Source: Bacteroidaceae bacterium (GTDB taxonomy: Bacteria > Bacteroidota > Bacteroidia > Bacteroidales > Bacteroidaceae). From it: a DNA stretch of 64,000 nt. The position numbers and the translations under genes were made by a program. Within the stretch, counting starts at the first letter, position 1. Each line of letters begins with the position of its first letter. The notes beneath the pieces are model-generated. The model was not told the DNA's origin. It did no database searches and was given only the letters and a program-made list of their open reading frames with translations. Location: contig JAFQBB010000043.1 of the NCBI GenBank assembly GCA_017416805.1, positions 1-64,000 of the forward strand. Direction: 5' to 3'. Below, piece by piece: positions 46,129 through 55,253 of the stretch.

Positions 46129-46938
46129 ATGAAAAGAGTAATGACCCTGTTGATATTGGGTGCGTGTGTGCTTGTGCCCACTTTGGCCCAAGTTGTAGTA
46201 GAACATCCCTGGAAAGGTAAGAAAGTTGCATATTTCGGTGATTCCATTACCGATCCCCGTAATAAAGCATCCAAGAAGAAATATTGGAGTTTTCTTGAAG
46301 AGTGGTTGCAGATTACTCCCTATGTCTATGGTGTCAGTGGGCGTCAGTGGAACGATATTCCTCGTCAGACGGATAAGTTGAAAGAGGAACATGGTAACGA
46401 TTTCGATGCTATACTCATTTTTATGGGTACTAATGACTATAACAATGCTGTGCCTATTGGCCAATGGTTTGAAGAGAAGATGGATAAGGTGGAGTACGGG
46501 CATCAATATGTCAAACGGATGGAAGACCGTATGCGTCGCACCCCCGTTATGGATAAGAGTACTTATCGTGGACGTATCAATATAGCTCTTGATTCATTGA
46601 AGCGTACTTTTCCCACTAAACAGATTGTACTGCTTACTCCCATTCATCGTGCAGGTTTTTATGCCAACGATAAAAATTGGCAATGCACTGAGGACTATGT
46701 AAACCGTTGTGGTGAGTATCTTGATGCGTATGTGGAAAGTGTGAAGGAGGCAGGTGAGTTGTGGGCTGTGCCTGTTATAGATTTGGGATCTCTCTCTGGC
46801 CTTTATCCTATGCTCGACTCTCACAAGCAGTATTTCAAGGATGCAGCAACTGATTGTCTTCATCCAAATGATTTGGGGCATGAACGCATGGCCCGCACCC
46901 TGATGTATCAGTTGCTGGCACTACCTTGTGTGTTTTAA
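46129..46938 (+). CDS. SGNH/GDSL-family hydrolase
   Basis: A 269-residue exported hydrolase (signal about 1-21, LVPTLAQ). Blocks: GDSIT (block I, Ser about 40), FMGTNDYNN (block III, Asn) and DCLHPNDLGHE (block V, Asp/His). SGNH proteins in glycan loci are often acetyl esterases; that is family knowledge, and the substrate is unknown here. It has its own promoter and follows the mutarotase after 174 bp, so it may be a separately controlled accessory. Confidence 0.88.
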   Translation: MKRVMTLLILGACVLVPTLAQVVVEHPWKGKKVAYFGDSITDPRNKASKKKYWSFLEEWLQITPYVYGVSGRQWNDIPRQTDKLKEEHGNDFDAILIFMGTNDYNNAVPIGQWFEEKMDKVEYGHQYVKRMEDRMRRTPVMDKSTYRGRINIALDSLKRTFPTKQIVLLTPIHRAGFYANDKNWQCTEDYVNRCGEYLDAYVESVKEAGELWAVPVIDLGSLSGLYPMLDSHKQYFKDAATDCLHPNDLGHERMARTLMYQLLALPCVF

Positions 46939-46964
46939 AATATTGAGGGTGTGTGCAAAGGTAA

Positions 46965-47115
46965 AGTCATAATTAACTTTTTAGACGCAGATGACGCGGA
47001 TTTTTCTTGATTATTATACCCGATAGGTTATAATTTATCTTCGAAGTTTCCTTGAGCAAAGCGAAAAATCCGCGTCATCCGCGTCTAAAGAATGAAAAGA
47101 AAGCATTTTGACACA
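46965..47115. repeat. Palindromic repeat element, copy B (reverse)
   Basis: This is the reverse complement of copy A: AGTCATAATTAACTTTTTAG at the left and AAAGAATGAAAAGAAAGCAT at the right, around GACGCAGATGACGCGGAT arms. The centre carries AAGTTTCCTTGAGCAAAGCG, a motif also found at 1935 and 57212. Confidence 0.9.
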
Positions 47116-47170
47116 TCCCCAATAAAAAAAGGACTCTGTGCCTCTGCCTTTTCTGTGTTATAAGGAACGG

Positions 47171-48058
47171 TTACTGAACAGCCTTTCTGAGATTCTCCAA
47201 GACCTTTTCGCTTAAACGGTCAAAAGCCTGTATGGTTCGTCCCGTAGAGACATTCATGCAACGGACGCGGGGATGGTTGAGCAGATGTTTGCCTCCAAGA
47301 GCGCCAAGAGTATCGCAATAGCAAATGTTCTGTTCGTTGTTGAGCCATTCGGTAAAGGGCTTTTCCTCCCAGGCAGGAGATAGTCCGGTATTGAAAAGAA
47401 TCTTGTTGTTCCCCATCCGTTCAAATTCTTCAGCGTGCAGCAATACGGTGTTCTTATTCAAGCAGCAGAAAATGGCCTCGCTCCACCCTACCAAATCTTT
47501 CAGTTGCATAAAGCGGTATCCTTTTTCTGTAGCTGCAGGTTTTTCATTGCGGGCAAAGTAGGCAATGTCTGCTCCGAAGAATTTCATGGCGTCTGCTATC
47601 ATTCCTCCTGATTTGCCTAAACCGACAATTCCCACCCTCAATCCGGTAATTTCGCGTGGGGTTCCTTGCCAGGCTGGTTGGCCGAAACCGTGAAGCAGGC
47701 GTACAAGTTCGCTTACAACATATTCTACCACCCCTTCATCGCCGTAGTCACGTATGCCTGTAACGGTAATTCCGTGTGCATTGGCATATCGGATATCCAC
47801 GTTAGCACTTTCTGGCGAGTAGAGCGAGCAACACATTCCTATATATTGTATGTTAGGACAGTGTGACAGGATGTCGGCGGTCAGGGTTGATGTGTAACTC
47901 AGCAATACGGCGTCAGCATTCCCGATACGTCCTATGATTTCATTGGCAGAGGTTGGTACATCATTGTGTAAAATTACCTCATGGGCAAAGTCGTGCAGTT
48001 TCTTCTCGGCTGAAGGAATCAGACTGATAGGTTCAATGGCTACTAATTTTTGAAACAT
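47171..48058 (-). CDS. D-isomer 2-hydroxyacid dehydrogenase-like protein, catalytic triad not evident
   Basis: A 295-residue protein of the D-2-hydroxyacid dehydrogenase family. It has the typical bilobal layout and cofactor motif GIVGLGKSGG (about 150). The catalytic positions do not match: the NxARG Arg region reads LFNTGLSPAWEEK, and the region where His is expected reads MNVSTGRT. So substrate and perhaps activity differ from glycerate or lactate enzymes. It may be a divergent oxidoreductase or a non-catalytic NAD-binding protein. A promoter (TATATTTG) lies at 48084-48091 on the minus strand. It is divergent from the ferredoxin gene. Confidence 0.7.
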   Translation of the reverse strand: MFQKLVAIEPISLIPSAEKKLHDFAHEVILHNDVPTSANEIIGRIGNADAVLLSYTSTLTADILSHCPNIQYIGMCCSLYSPESANVDIRYANAHGITVTGIRDYGDEGVVEYVVSELVRLLHGFGQPAWQGTPREITGLRVGIVGLGKSGGMIADAMKFFGADIAYFARNEKPAATEKGYRFMQLKDLVGWSEAIFCCLNKNTVLLHAEEFERMGNNKILFNTGLSPAWEEKPFTEWLNNEQNICYCDTLGALGGKHLLNHPRVRCMNVSTGRTIQAFDRLSEKVLENLRKAVQ

Positions 48059-48083
48059 AATGTATATAGCTTGTTTTCTCGGA

Positions 48084-48115
48084 CAAATATACAGCTTTTT
48101 TGTCAGATCTGCAAA
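48084..48115 (-). promoter_or_regulatory. Promoter of the 2-hydroxyacid dehydrogenase-like gene
   Basis: On the minus strand: TTTG (48112-48115), 20-bp spacer and TATATTTG (48084-48091). A further TATATTTG-like element overlaps at 48112-48119. Confidence 0.65.
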
Positions 48116-48246
48116 TATATGCAGGTTGCTCTGACGGATAGTCTGGAAATGTTATAACTGCATGTGTTAGATTGTGATACCTGTGTGGAATGCTCGAAGG
48201 AGTATTTAGACAGTGTACAAATTGTGTTATTTGTTGCTTTGAAATG

Positions 48247-48277
48247 ATTGTTGAATACTCCAAATTTGCTAAATTTG
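48247..48277 (+). promoter_or_regulatory. Ferredoxin promoter
   Basis: ATTG (48247-48250), 19-bp spacer and TAAATTTG (48270-48277). The leader would be about 33 nt. Confidence 0.6.
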
Positions 48278-48316
48278 CAGTGACTAATTAGTACTAATAA
48301 CATTAAATTTAAGAAA

Positions 48317-48484
48317 ATGGCTTACGTAATTAATGATGACTGTATCGCTTGCGGTACTTGTATCAGCGAATGTCCTTCTGAGGCTATCAGCGAAGGCGAA
48401 AAGTATTCTATTGATCCTGACAAGTGCATCGAATGTGGCGCTTGTGCCGATGTTTGTCCTTCTGAAGCTATCAGCTTGGGATAA
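48317..48484 (+). CDS. Small 2[4Fe-4S] ferredoxin
   Basis: A 55-residue bacterial-type ferredoxin. Two CxxCxxC...CP clusters are complete: CIACGTCISECP (residues 9-20) and CIECGACADVCP (residues 37-48). The size equals clostridial-type ferredoxins. It is a low-potential electron carrier in the cytoplasm; its partner enzymes are not in the window. It has a promoter at 48247-48277 and a strong terminator 20 bp after the stop codon, so it is monocistronic and probably abundant. Confidence 0.97.
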   Translation: MAYVINDDCIACGTCISECPSEAISEGEKYSIDPDKCIECGACADVCPSEAISLG

Positions 48485-48504
48485 TCTCATTATGGATAAG
48501 AAAG

Positions 48505-48536
48505 AAAAAGGGCTGTGTCATGACACAGCCCTTTTT
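48505..48536. terminator. Bidirectional terminator between convergent genes
   Basis: A perfect 32-bp palindrome starts AAAAAGGGCTGTGTCA and ends with its complement, with A/T tracts on both sides. It sits between the ferredoxin stop and the end of the PD40 lipoprotein gene. Confidence 0.9.
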
Positions 48537-48558
48537 CCTTTTATTGGAACTAAGATTC

Positions 48559-50136
48559 TTATTGCCTGATAGAAGCCGAAGTGACACCATCCAGGTGTTT
48601 TGATTCACCGGCTATTTCATCTTCTGTTCGTCTTTCAACGTATTGGGCATTGACAGCCTCCTCTTTGGCAGCTTTGGCAAACTCATGGGGAGTGACAGAT
48701 ACGGGTTCGATCATGAACTCGGGGATGTTGTAGCTTCTCAAATAATTACGATAATATTCAGGGTCTTTTTGTGGTACGGCAAATGCCTTGTGTGCATTTC
48801 CTTCTGTGTCAAAATAAGCAATGTACAGTCGGGTATAATTGTTGTCATCGCGGCGACTGCTCAATATTATCCAACGGCCGTTCGACGACCATGAATGGTA
48901 GCTTTCTGCTTGCGGGCTGTTGATTTCGTCAAGGCGTCTGGTCTCCTTACTGCTGAGGTCAGTCAGGTAAAGGTCTGCATCCGGATGCCAGATGTGGAAA
49001 CATCCCCATTCTCCCATAGCAAACAACATATATTTTCCGTCAGGACTTATGCGGGGTAGGGTAGCACTTTTCCCCTCGGTTGAGGCTGAATAGACCTGCT
49101 CTGGTTTGCCGAATTTCTTTGTATCCGGATTGAATGGTCTGCGGTAAAGGTCGTATTTGAATTCCTGATACCGGTTGATGGCATCAGCTTCAGGGTTCAG
49201 GCTGTCGCTGAACAGGAAATGGGCAGATGCATAGTAGAGACTGTTTCCGTCTGGAGCCCACCAGGGATACACTTCCAGTTCGTTGGGCCATGCCGAAATG
49301 GTACTTACTTCATTTTTTTCAACATCAAAAAGTATCAGGTCACTTTCCGTATCCTGTACTTCAATTTTTGCCAAGTCCTTGGTGTGGAAGGATTGCCCTG
49401 TCAGGTTTGTCGAGTAGGCAATGAGCTTGTGTGTCGGATGCCAGGCCGGATATACGCCGGCACTGATGGCAGGACCCGTCTTCAGGTTCATTTTGCGTGG
49501 TTCTCCGTCTTCCACAATAATGGTTCCGCCATACCCTTGTCGCATGTGAAACTGCATATTGTCCGTTTGATAATTCTGGTAGGCATGGCAATTGATGCAT
49601 TGTCCTTTCTCTTCGTTCGAAACCAGCATGTTGTTGTAGATTACAGATTCATCGAAATTGGTAAGGTTGCGCTGGTTGATGCTCAGCATCTCGTAAGCGA
49701 TGTACGAAGGTGAGATGAGGCGGTACGAAATGTAAGGGTCAATCTCTTCTGGAGCCACTTTTATATGAAAGGGGTTGAAGCGTTGCCATTTCTCCTCTTT
49801 CTTCTTTGTATAGACTTCTACGCGGATATCCTTTCCTTTTGCCGCATCCAGTATGTCGTTCCACTCATCAAGGGATATCTGTACCTTATTCCCGCGTCCG
49901 TAGGTCTGTTTCCCATCTTCCCAACTGAATTGTGCCACACATTCTTCTGCATCATCCACCATGAAGTTCAAGGGGGCAATGTTACAGGGAATGACCACAT
50001 TGGTGTAGTCCGGATATATTTCTGGCAGTCTGTTGGCCTGTTCTGCTTGTTTGGGCACTTCTGGATGGTGTGCACATCCGGCCATCACCAACATCATGAT
50101 ATATATATAATAAGGTATAAGACTTTGTCGTTTCAT
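48559..50136 (-). CDS. PD40 (TolB-like) propeller lipoprotein with a CxxCH motif
   Basis: About 525 residues. The signal MKRQSLIPYYIYIMMLVMAG is followed by Cys (lipobox MAGC). Blades of the PD40/TolB propeller type are seen, for example AGVYPAWHPTHKLIAYSTNL, WWAPDGNSLYYAS and PRISPDGKYMLFAMG. Between the N-terminal domain and the propeller, around residue 180, stands GQCINCHA, a CxxCH c-type heme motif. It lies 59 bp after the DUF6057 membrane protein, with which it probably forms a module. Function is unknown; a redox or envelope role is inference. Start 50136 is preferred to 50172 because of the lipoprotein signal. Confidence 0.75.
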   Translation of the reverse strand: MKRQSLIPYYIYIMMLVMAGCAHHPEVPKQAEQANRLPEIYPDYTNVVIPCNIAPLNFMVDDAEECVAQFSWEDGKQTYGRGNKVQISLDEWNDILDAAKGKDIRVEVYTKKKEEKWQRFNPFHIKVAPEEIDPYISYRLISPSYIAYEMLSINQRNLTNFDESVIYNNMLVSNEEKGQCINCHAYQNYQTDNMQFHMRQGYGGTIIVEDGEPRKMNLKTGPAISAGVYPAWHPTHKLIAYSTNLTGQSFHTKDLAKIEVQDTESDLILFDVEKNEVSTISAWPNELEVYPWWAPDGNSLYYASAHFLFSDSLNPEADAINRYQEFKYDLYRRPFNPDTKKFGKPEQVYSASTEGKSATLPRISPDGKYMLFAMGEWGCFHIWHPDADLYLTDLSSKETRRLDEINSPQAESYHSWSSNGRWIILSSRRDDNNYTRLYIAYFDTEGNAHKAFAVPQKDPEYYRNYLRSYNIPEFMIEPVSVTPHEFAKAAKEEAVNAQYVERRTEDEIAGESKHLDGVTSASIRQ

Positions 50137-50167
50137 AATTCCTCTCATTTGTTTATTCCACTCATAA

Positions 50168-50203
50168 CTCATAACTAGTAGCTAGTAACTAGTAGCTAGT
50201 AAG
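50168..50203. repeat. CTAGTAGCTAGTAACTAG tract, copy 3
   Basis: The short tract lies between the DUF6057 gene and the PD40 gene. It is related to tracts at 34634-34721 and 42757-42800. Confidence 0.6.
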
Positions 50204-52064
50204 TGTCCACATTGTTACTGAAGAAATAGAACCACCAGAACGTGTTCCCGAATCTGGAGCGTGTTATTTCGGCTATATCCTGTTCGTTCATTCCTTTTTT
50301 GAGATAATACTGTATGGTACTGTTGAACTGTGTGTACCTATCTACAATTCTCTTCTTGTCAAATGGCATTTTTTCTATGTTTACATTCTTCTCCAGGTTT
50401 CCATACAGGTATGCTGCCTCCTGGTAGTGGATCGGCATCTCTTCTCCTTGGTGCAGGTGGGCATATTGGAAGAATCGTGGCCAGAACAGTTGGATGTCTT
50501 TGCTGGCCATGGCATGGTTCAATGTGACTTCTTGGAACAGGCGGCTGTCAATGTTGGATGTCTTGCTGAAATAATGGAGCAGATAGATTTCGCAAAAACC
50601 TGCATCGCTGTCCAGTGTGCTTCCTGCATGGCGGTGCAGTTCTCTCAAACTCTTGAATCGGGCTATCCCTTCTATCTGTTCGGGATGTTTGCACCATTGT
50701 TTTATTTCTTCTCCGACTTCTTTATGGAAAGTGGTCTGTTCCAATAAACTGGCATACTTGTCAGCCGCTTCCCACTCTCCGTTCAGTAAGGCGCAATAGG
50801 CCAGAATCTTCAAGTTGTTTACGCTGAATCCCGTTTCCACGCTGTTTTCGATAGACCAGCGTGTAGCAAAGTTCAGTTTGCCGTATTGGAAATAGATTAA
50901 AGGTGCGGCAGTCTGTGCCATGTGTATGGTCAGTTCGTCCCGCTTGTGGGGCAGTTTCCCTCCATTGTCGTAATGATACATCCTGTCGCCCATCTTGCCT
51001 ATATTCATCAAGGCTATATTTTTCAGCAGTACCATTTGGCGTGTTGGAGCATCGGGCAGTTCTTTGACCTCTTCCAGTGCCTTCATCCATTCACCTTTCT
51101 CTACGTGGCGGTACATCCTCATCTCTGTGTGGTAGTTGTAATCGTCAAAATTGGCCATCCACACACCCGTGCAGCCCGCAATAACTGCAAAGAGTGCCAT
51201 TGCCACATGTTGTTTGGGGGAGACTCCCTTTTTGGGTATCCTATCCTTGAATCTGTAAATCAAGGCAGTCAGAATGGTGGCTGCTATTAGGATAAAGAAT
51301 GGTATGGAGGTTATCCACGAAGTGTATTTGTCCAGTTGGAACAATGGGAATTTGGAGGTCCATGCGTCTTCTATCCGCATCTCCGTATAGTAATGATACC
51401 ATCCATAGGGGACAAAGAGTATGGCAGCTATTGCTGTACCGTAAATCGCTTTTGCGCATTTTTTTGTTGTGATTATCCCCATTATGGCAACTCCGAGTAG
51501 CGCATACCATCCTAATAGCGGATAACCGGCAATGGCCCATGCAGCAAGATATGGTATTTTCCACCACGAGCGCAGGCGGCTGTATCCCCATGTGGAGAGT
51601 ATCAGGATTAGGAATGAAAGACTTTCGCTGAACCAGTATCCGGCATGTTTCATGTAGTATAGCCAATAACCTAAATCGATTACTGAGGCCAGTAGGGCAA
51701 AAAGAGGAATCAATGCCAGTGTGCTTGCCGATTTCTTCAGCCGGAAAGCCTTGAGTGTCGCTCCGTAAGTGGCTATCCAGATGAGAATCAACATACTGCT
51801 TCCTACTGCAGGGTAATAGAAGTATTGGGTCAGGTAGCATCCCATCCAACGGAAGAAGCCACCGGGCTTGGCCATTATTTCATTCCAGAATGTTTCGTTG
51901 GGAGTGAATAATGACCGTTCCTGTACTGTCAGCAGGTAATCACTGTTCTGCCCGACAAGCATTATTCCTGCCAATAAGGCAAAGACAATCCCGCCTGTCC
52001 AAGGCATCCATCTGTCAATGATGCTCAGATAGTCTTTCCTTGCAGCAGTTTTCCTCTTTTCCAT
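50196..52064 (-). CDS. DUF6057-type integral membrane protein
   Basis: A 622-residue protein. Roughly the first 300 residues have about eight membrane helices (for example WTGGIVFALLAGIMLVG and SMLILIWIATYGATL). The C-terminal half is a soluble, helix-rich region with TPR-like character (WMKALEEVKELPDAPTRQMV; LLNGEWEAADKYASLLEQ). DUF6057 proteins next to PD40 lipoproteins are, as I recall, a recurring pair in Bacteroides. No activity is known to me. It lies upstream of the PD40 gene on the same strand and is likely co-transcribed. Confidence 0.7.
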   Translation of the reverse strand: MEKRKTAARKDYLSIIDRWMPWTGGIVFALLAGIMLVGQNSDYLLTVQERSLFTPNETFWNEIMAKPGGFFRWMGCYLTQYFYYPAVGSSMLILIWIATYGATLKAFRLKKSASTLALIPLFALLASVIDLGYWLYYMKHAGYWFSESLSFLILILSTWGYSRLRSWWKIPYLAAWAIAGYPLLGWYALLGVAIMGIITTKKCAKAIYGTAIAAILFVPYGWYHYYTEMRIEDAWTSKFPLFQLDKYTSWITSIPFFILIAATILTALIYRFKDRIPKKGVSPKQHVAMALFAVIAGCTGVWMANFDDYNYHTEMRMYRHVEKGEWMKALEEVKELPDAPTRQMVLLKNIALMNIGKMGDRMYHYDNGGKLPHKRDELTIHMAQTAAPLIYFQYGKLNFATRWSIENSVETGFSVNNLKILAYCALLNGEWEAADKYASLLEQTTFHKEVGEEIKQWCKHPEQIEGIARFKSLRELHRHAGSTLDSDAGFCEIYLLHYFSKTSNIDSRLFQEVTLNHAMASKDIQLFWPRFFQYAHLHQGEEMPIHYQEAAYLYGNLEKNVNIEKMPFDKKRIVDRYTQFNSTIQYYLKKGMNEQDIAEITRSRFGNTFWWFYFFSNNVDTY

Positions 52065-52368
52065 ATAATTACATGTACAATTTACAATTTACAAAGTACA
52101 ATTTGTTAGAACGCAAAGACGCAGAGACGCAGAGTTTTTTTATTCAAAGTTCAAGGTTCAAGGTTCAAAGTTCAAGGTTCAAAGTTCAAACTTTGGCCTA
52201 AAGTCTCTAAAGTCTCTAAAGTCCCTAAAGTCCTTAAAGACCTTAAGGACCCTAACGACCTTACGGACGTGAATTTTGCAAGGTCGGGATTTGAACCCTA
52301 AAGACCTTAAGAACCTTAAGGCCCTTAAGGGCTTTGATACCTATGTCCGGCATCCGGCACTCAACACA
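52065..52368. repeat. Low-complexity short-period repeats
   Basis: GTTCAAGGTTCAAAGTTCAA-type 7-mers (52145-52190) are followed by TAAAGTCTCTAAAGTC-type 10-mers and CTTAAGGxCC units to about 52335. Similar tracts lie at 57930-57975 (TTCAAGGTTTAAAG) and 57172-57345. A remnant of the GACGCAGAG-type repeat precedes it at 52110-52135. No gene is seen. Confidence 0.75.
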
Positions 52369-53565
52369 CTATGCCTTCAGCAATGCCAGTGTCTCTTTGA
52401 TACGCTTCATGGACTCCACGATATTCTCGTCGGAAGTTGCATAGCTCATGCGGATGCATTCAGGACTTCCAAAGGCTCCTCCGCCCACACAGGCCACATG
52501 GCCCACTTCTAGGAGGAACATGGCCAGGTCTGCAGCATTCTGGATTGTGCGTCCTTCGTAGCTCTTGCCAAAGTAAGAGTCACACTTGGGGAACAGGTAG
52601 AAAGCCCCTTGCGGAATGTTCACCTCAAAGCCGGGAATCTCCTTTGCCAGTTCCACGATGAGGTTACGGCGACGTTCAAAAGCCTGTCTCATCTCTTCTA
52701 CAGGAGCTTGTGTTCCGGTGTATGCAGCTTCGGCTGCTTTTTGCGATACGGAACAAGGTCCTGAGGTGTACTGTCCCTGCAGTTTGTTGCATGCCTTTAC
52801 TATCCATTCCGGTCCGGCAATGAATCCGATGCGCCATCCGGTCATGGCGTATGCTTTCGATACACCATTTACGATGATGGTATTTTCCTTCATCTCGGGG
52901 AATTGGGCAATGCTTTCATGTTTGCCTACGTAGTTGATGTGTTCGTATATTTCGTCGGCAATCACATATACTTGCGGGTGTTTGGCCAATACGGCGGCCA
53001 GTCCGGACAGTTCCTCTTTGCTATATACCGAACCCGTCGGGTTGGACGGCGAGCAGAGAATAAGCGCTTTGGTCTTAGGTGTGATGGCAGCTTCTAATTG
53101 GGCAGGGGTAATCTTGAAGTCCTGTTCGATGCCGGCACGGACAATGACAGGAGTTCCATCGGCCAGTTTCACCATCTCGGGATAGCTCACCCAGTAGGGG
53201 GCAGGTACAATCACCTCATCGCCTTTGCCCACCAATGCCATAATGACGTTGCACACCGACTGCTTGGCACCGTTTGAACATGAAATCTGGGCTGCAGTAT
53301 AGTCCAGGTTGTTCTCGTTCTTCAGTTTGGCCACGATGGCATTACGCAAAGCCGGATAGCCCGGTACGGGTGAGTAACGCGAGAAATTCTCATCGACAGC
53401 CTGTTTGGCAGCCTCCTTGATATGGTCGGGGGTATTGAAGTCCGGTTCACCCACACTCAGATTTATTACGTCAATACCTTGAGCCTTCAGCTCATTGCTC
53501 TTTTGTGACATGGCAAGCGTCTCTGACGGTGAGAGGCGTTGCAAACGTTCAGATAAATTGTTCAT
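52369..53565 (-). CDS. aspC: Aspartate-type aminotransferase (class I/II)
   Basis: A 398-residue PLP-dependent aminotransferase of the AspB/AspC kind. Motifs: VINLSVGEPDFNTP at the start, CSNGAKQSVCN, SPSNPTGSVYS, DEIYEHINY and the PLP lysine in NGVSKAYAMTGWRIGF (about 239). The N-terminus MNNLSERLQRLSPSETLAMS is taken as start (53565); an upstream in-frame ATG at 53631 adds an unlikely extension. Transfer of amino groups between aspartate/glutamate and oxo-acids is the family role, and the exact substrate is inferred. The gene symbol is approximate. Confidence 0.88.
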   Translation of the reverse strand: MNNLSERLQRLSPSETLAMSQKSNELKAQGIDVINLSVGEPDFNTPDHIKEAAKQAVDENFSRYSPVPGYPALRNAIVAKLKNENNLDYTAAQISCSNGAKQSVCNVIMALVGKGDEVIVPAPYWVSYPEMVKLADGTPVIVRAGIEQDFKITPAQLEAAITPKTKALILCSPSNPTGSVYSKEELSGLAAVLAKHPQVYVIADEIYEHINYVGKHESIAQFPEMKENTIIVNGVSKAYAMTGWRIGFIAGPEWIVKACNKLQGQYTSGPCSVSQKAAEAAYTGTQAPVEEMRQAFERRRNLIVELAKEIPGFEVNIPQGAFYLFPKCDSYFGKSYEGRTIQNAADLAMFLLEVGHVACVGGGAFGSPECIRMSYATSDENIVESMKRIKETLALLKA

Positions 53566-53940
53566 ATATTCTTTTTTAGTTCGTTCTTCTTTATTAAGTT
53601 CAGTTCGGAGTAAGCTCCTCATCAGTTTCACAGTCGCAAGTATTTTTTTCTTTAACTCCCTCCCCCTGCGGGTACTCCCCCTCTGTTTATAGAGGGGGTG
53701 GCCAAAGGCCGGGGGAGTTCAAAACAGAGGGAGGGCTTTGAGCGGTCATCTTCCTGCCGTTTGTGGCAGGGTGGTGGGGATGTTTTTCTTTAACTCCTGT
53801 ACTCCTGAGAAGCTGTAGGGGCATCCCTTGTGGGTGCCCGGCGATTATCTTTGTCTGTCTCCTTCGGGCACCCACAAGAGGTGCCCCTACGGCAATAATC
53901 ATAGTCAAAGCTATCGGCTTTATCTCCTCTAACTCCTAAA
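53566..53940. other. Intergenic region with GC-rich palindromes
   Basis: No gene is supported. The region contains a CCCCCTCTGTTTATAGAGGG-type hairpin (about 53682-53703), a GGAGTTCAAAACAGAGGGAG tract and a 26-bp inverted repeat, listed next. Confidence 0.6.
53815..53890. repeat. 26-bp inverted repeat of the GTAGGGGCAC type
   Basis: The arms 53815-53840 and 53865-53890 match at 24 of 26 positions. A single related arm lies at 58957-58982. It looks like a mobile intergenic palindrome in this genome. Confidence 0.75.
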
Positions 53941-55161
53941 TTAAACATCTTCTCCCAAATGCAACTTGTGTCCCATCCTGTCCTGTTTGGTTTTCAGGTA
54001 GCGCTCATTGTATTTGTTGGGAGCCACTTCGATGGGGACAATCTCTTTTATGGTCAGTCCGTATGCCTCCAATCCTATGCGTTTTACAGGGTTGTTGGTC
54101 AGCAGGCGCATTTGGCGTACTCCGATGGAGCGGAGTATTTCAGCTCCTACGCCGTAGTCGCGTTCGTCGGCTTTGAAGCCCAGGCAGAGGTTGGCATCTA
54201 CGGTGTCCATACCTTCTTCCTGCAATTTATAGGCTCGCATCTTGTTCATCAGGCCAATGCCGCGTCCTTCCTGCTGCAGATAGACCACCACTCCTTTCCC
54301 TTCTTGTTCAATCATGCGCATGGCTTTGTGCAATTGCGCTCCACAGTCGCAACGTGCAGAGCCGAGTATGTCGCCGGTGGCACATGAGGAGTGTACTCTT
54401 ACCAGGATAGGTTCGTCCTCTTTCCACGTACCTTTGATGAGTGCCATGTGTTCCAGTCCGTTTGATTTCTGGCGGAAAGGTATCAGGCGGAAATGGCCGT
54501 CGGCTGTGGGCATATCCACTTCCACGCCTTCCTCTACCATTGATTCCTGTTGCAGGCGGTAAGCTATCAGGTCGCGTATGGTGATGATTTTGATGTCGAA
54601 TTTCTGTGCCACCTCTTGCAGTTGTGGCATGCGTGCCATGGTGCCGTCTTCGTTCATTATTTCAATGAGGGCGGCTGCAGGTCTCAGTCCTGCCAGGCGT
54701 GCCAGGTCTATGGCAGCCTCGGTGTGTCCGGCACGGCGCAATACCCCTTTGTCCTGTGCATAGAGCGGGCTGATGTGGCCCGGTCGGCCAAAGGTGGCAG
54801 CTGTCGATGTCGGGTCGGCCAAGGCTTGGATGGTGGCAGCACGGTCTTGTGCTGACACACCGGTGGTGCATCCTTCCAACTTATCTACAGTCACCGTAAA
54901 GGGAGTTCCCAGAATAGAAGTGTTTTGGGTGACCTGATGCTCCAGCTCCAGCTCCTTGCATCGCGATATGGGTAGGGGAGCACATAGCACTCCGCGCCCG
55001 TTTGTCACCATGAAGTTCACCTTTTCGGGGGTAATCTTTTCGGCGGCAATGATGAAGTCTCCTTCGTTTTCGCGGTCTTCATCGTCAACCACTATCAGGA
55101 ATTTCCCTTCGCGGAAATCCTCGATTGCTTCCTCAATTGTATTCAGTTTGAATGAATCCAT
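53941..55161 (-). CDS. ribBA: Bifunctional riboflavin synthesis protein RibBA
   Basis: A 406-residue fusion. Residues about 1-205 are 3,4-dihydroxy-2-butanone-4-phosphate synthase ([32 protein letters not shown]). Residues about 210-406 are GTP cyclohydrolase II with zinc ligands in [17 protein letters not shown] and QQEGRGIGL. Both supply riboflavin precursors. Order, length and motifs are typical for the phylum. The permease gene upstream is co-directional. Confidence 0.97.
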   Translation of the reverse strand: MDSFKLNTIEEAIEDFREGKFLIVVDDEDRENEGDFIIAAEKITPEKVNFMVTNGRGVLCAPLPISRCKELELEHQVTQNTSILGTPFTVTVDKLEGCTTGVSAQDRAATIQALADPTSTAATFGRPGHISPLYAQDKGVLRRAGHTEAAIDLARLAGLRPAAALIEIMNEDGTMARMPQLQEVAQKFDIKIITIRDLIAYRLQQESMVEEGVEVDMPTADGHFRLIPFRQKSNGLEHMALIKGTWKEDEPILVRVHSSCATGDILGSARCDCGAQLHKAMRMIEQEGKGVVVYLQQEGRGIGLMNKMRAYKLQEEGMDTVDANLCLGFKADERDYGVGAEILRSIGVRQMRLLTNNPVKRIGLEAYGLTIKEIVPIEVAPNKYNERYLKTKQDRMGHKLHLGEDV

Positions 55162-55253
55162 TATATGTTTCAGTATTTACTATTTGACGATTTACTATTT
55201 TCACTATTCACTCCCCTCCCTTGTGGATGGGCAGGGGGAGGGTCCGCTCCCAT

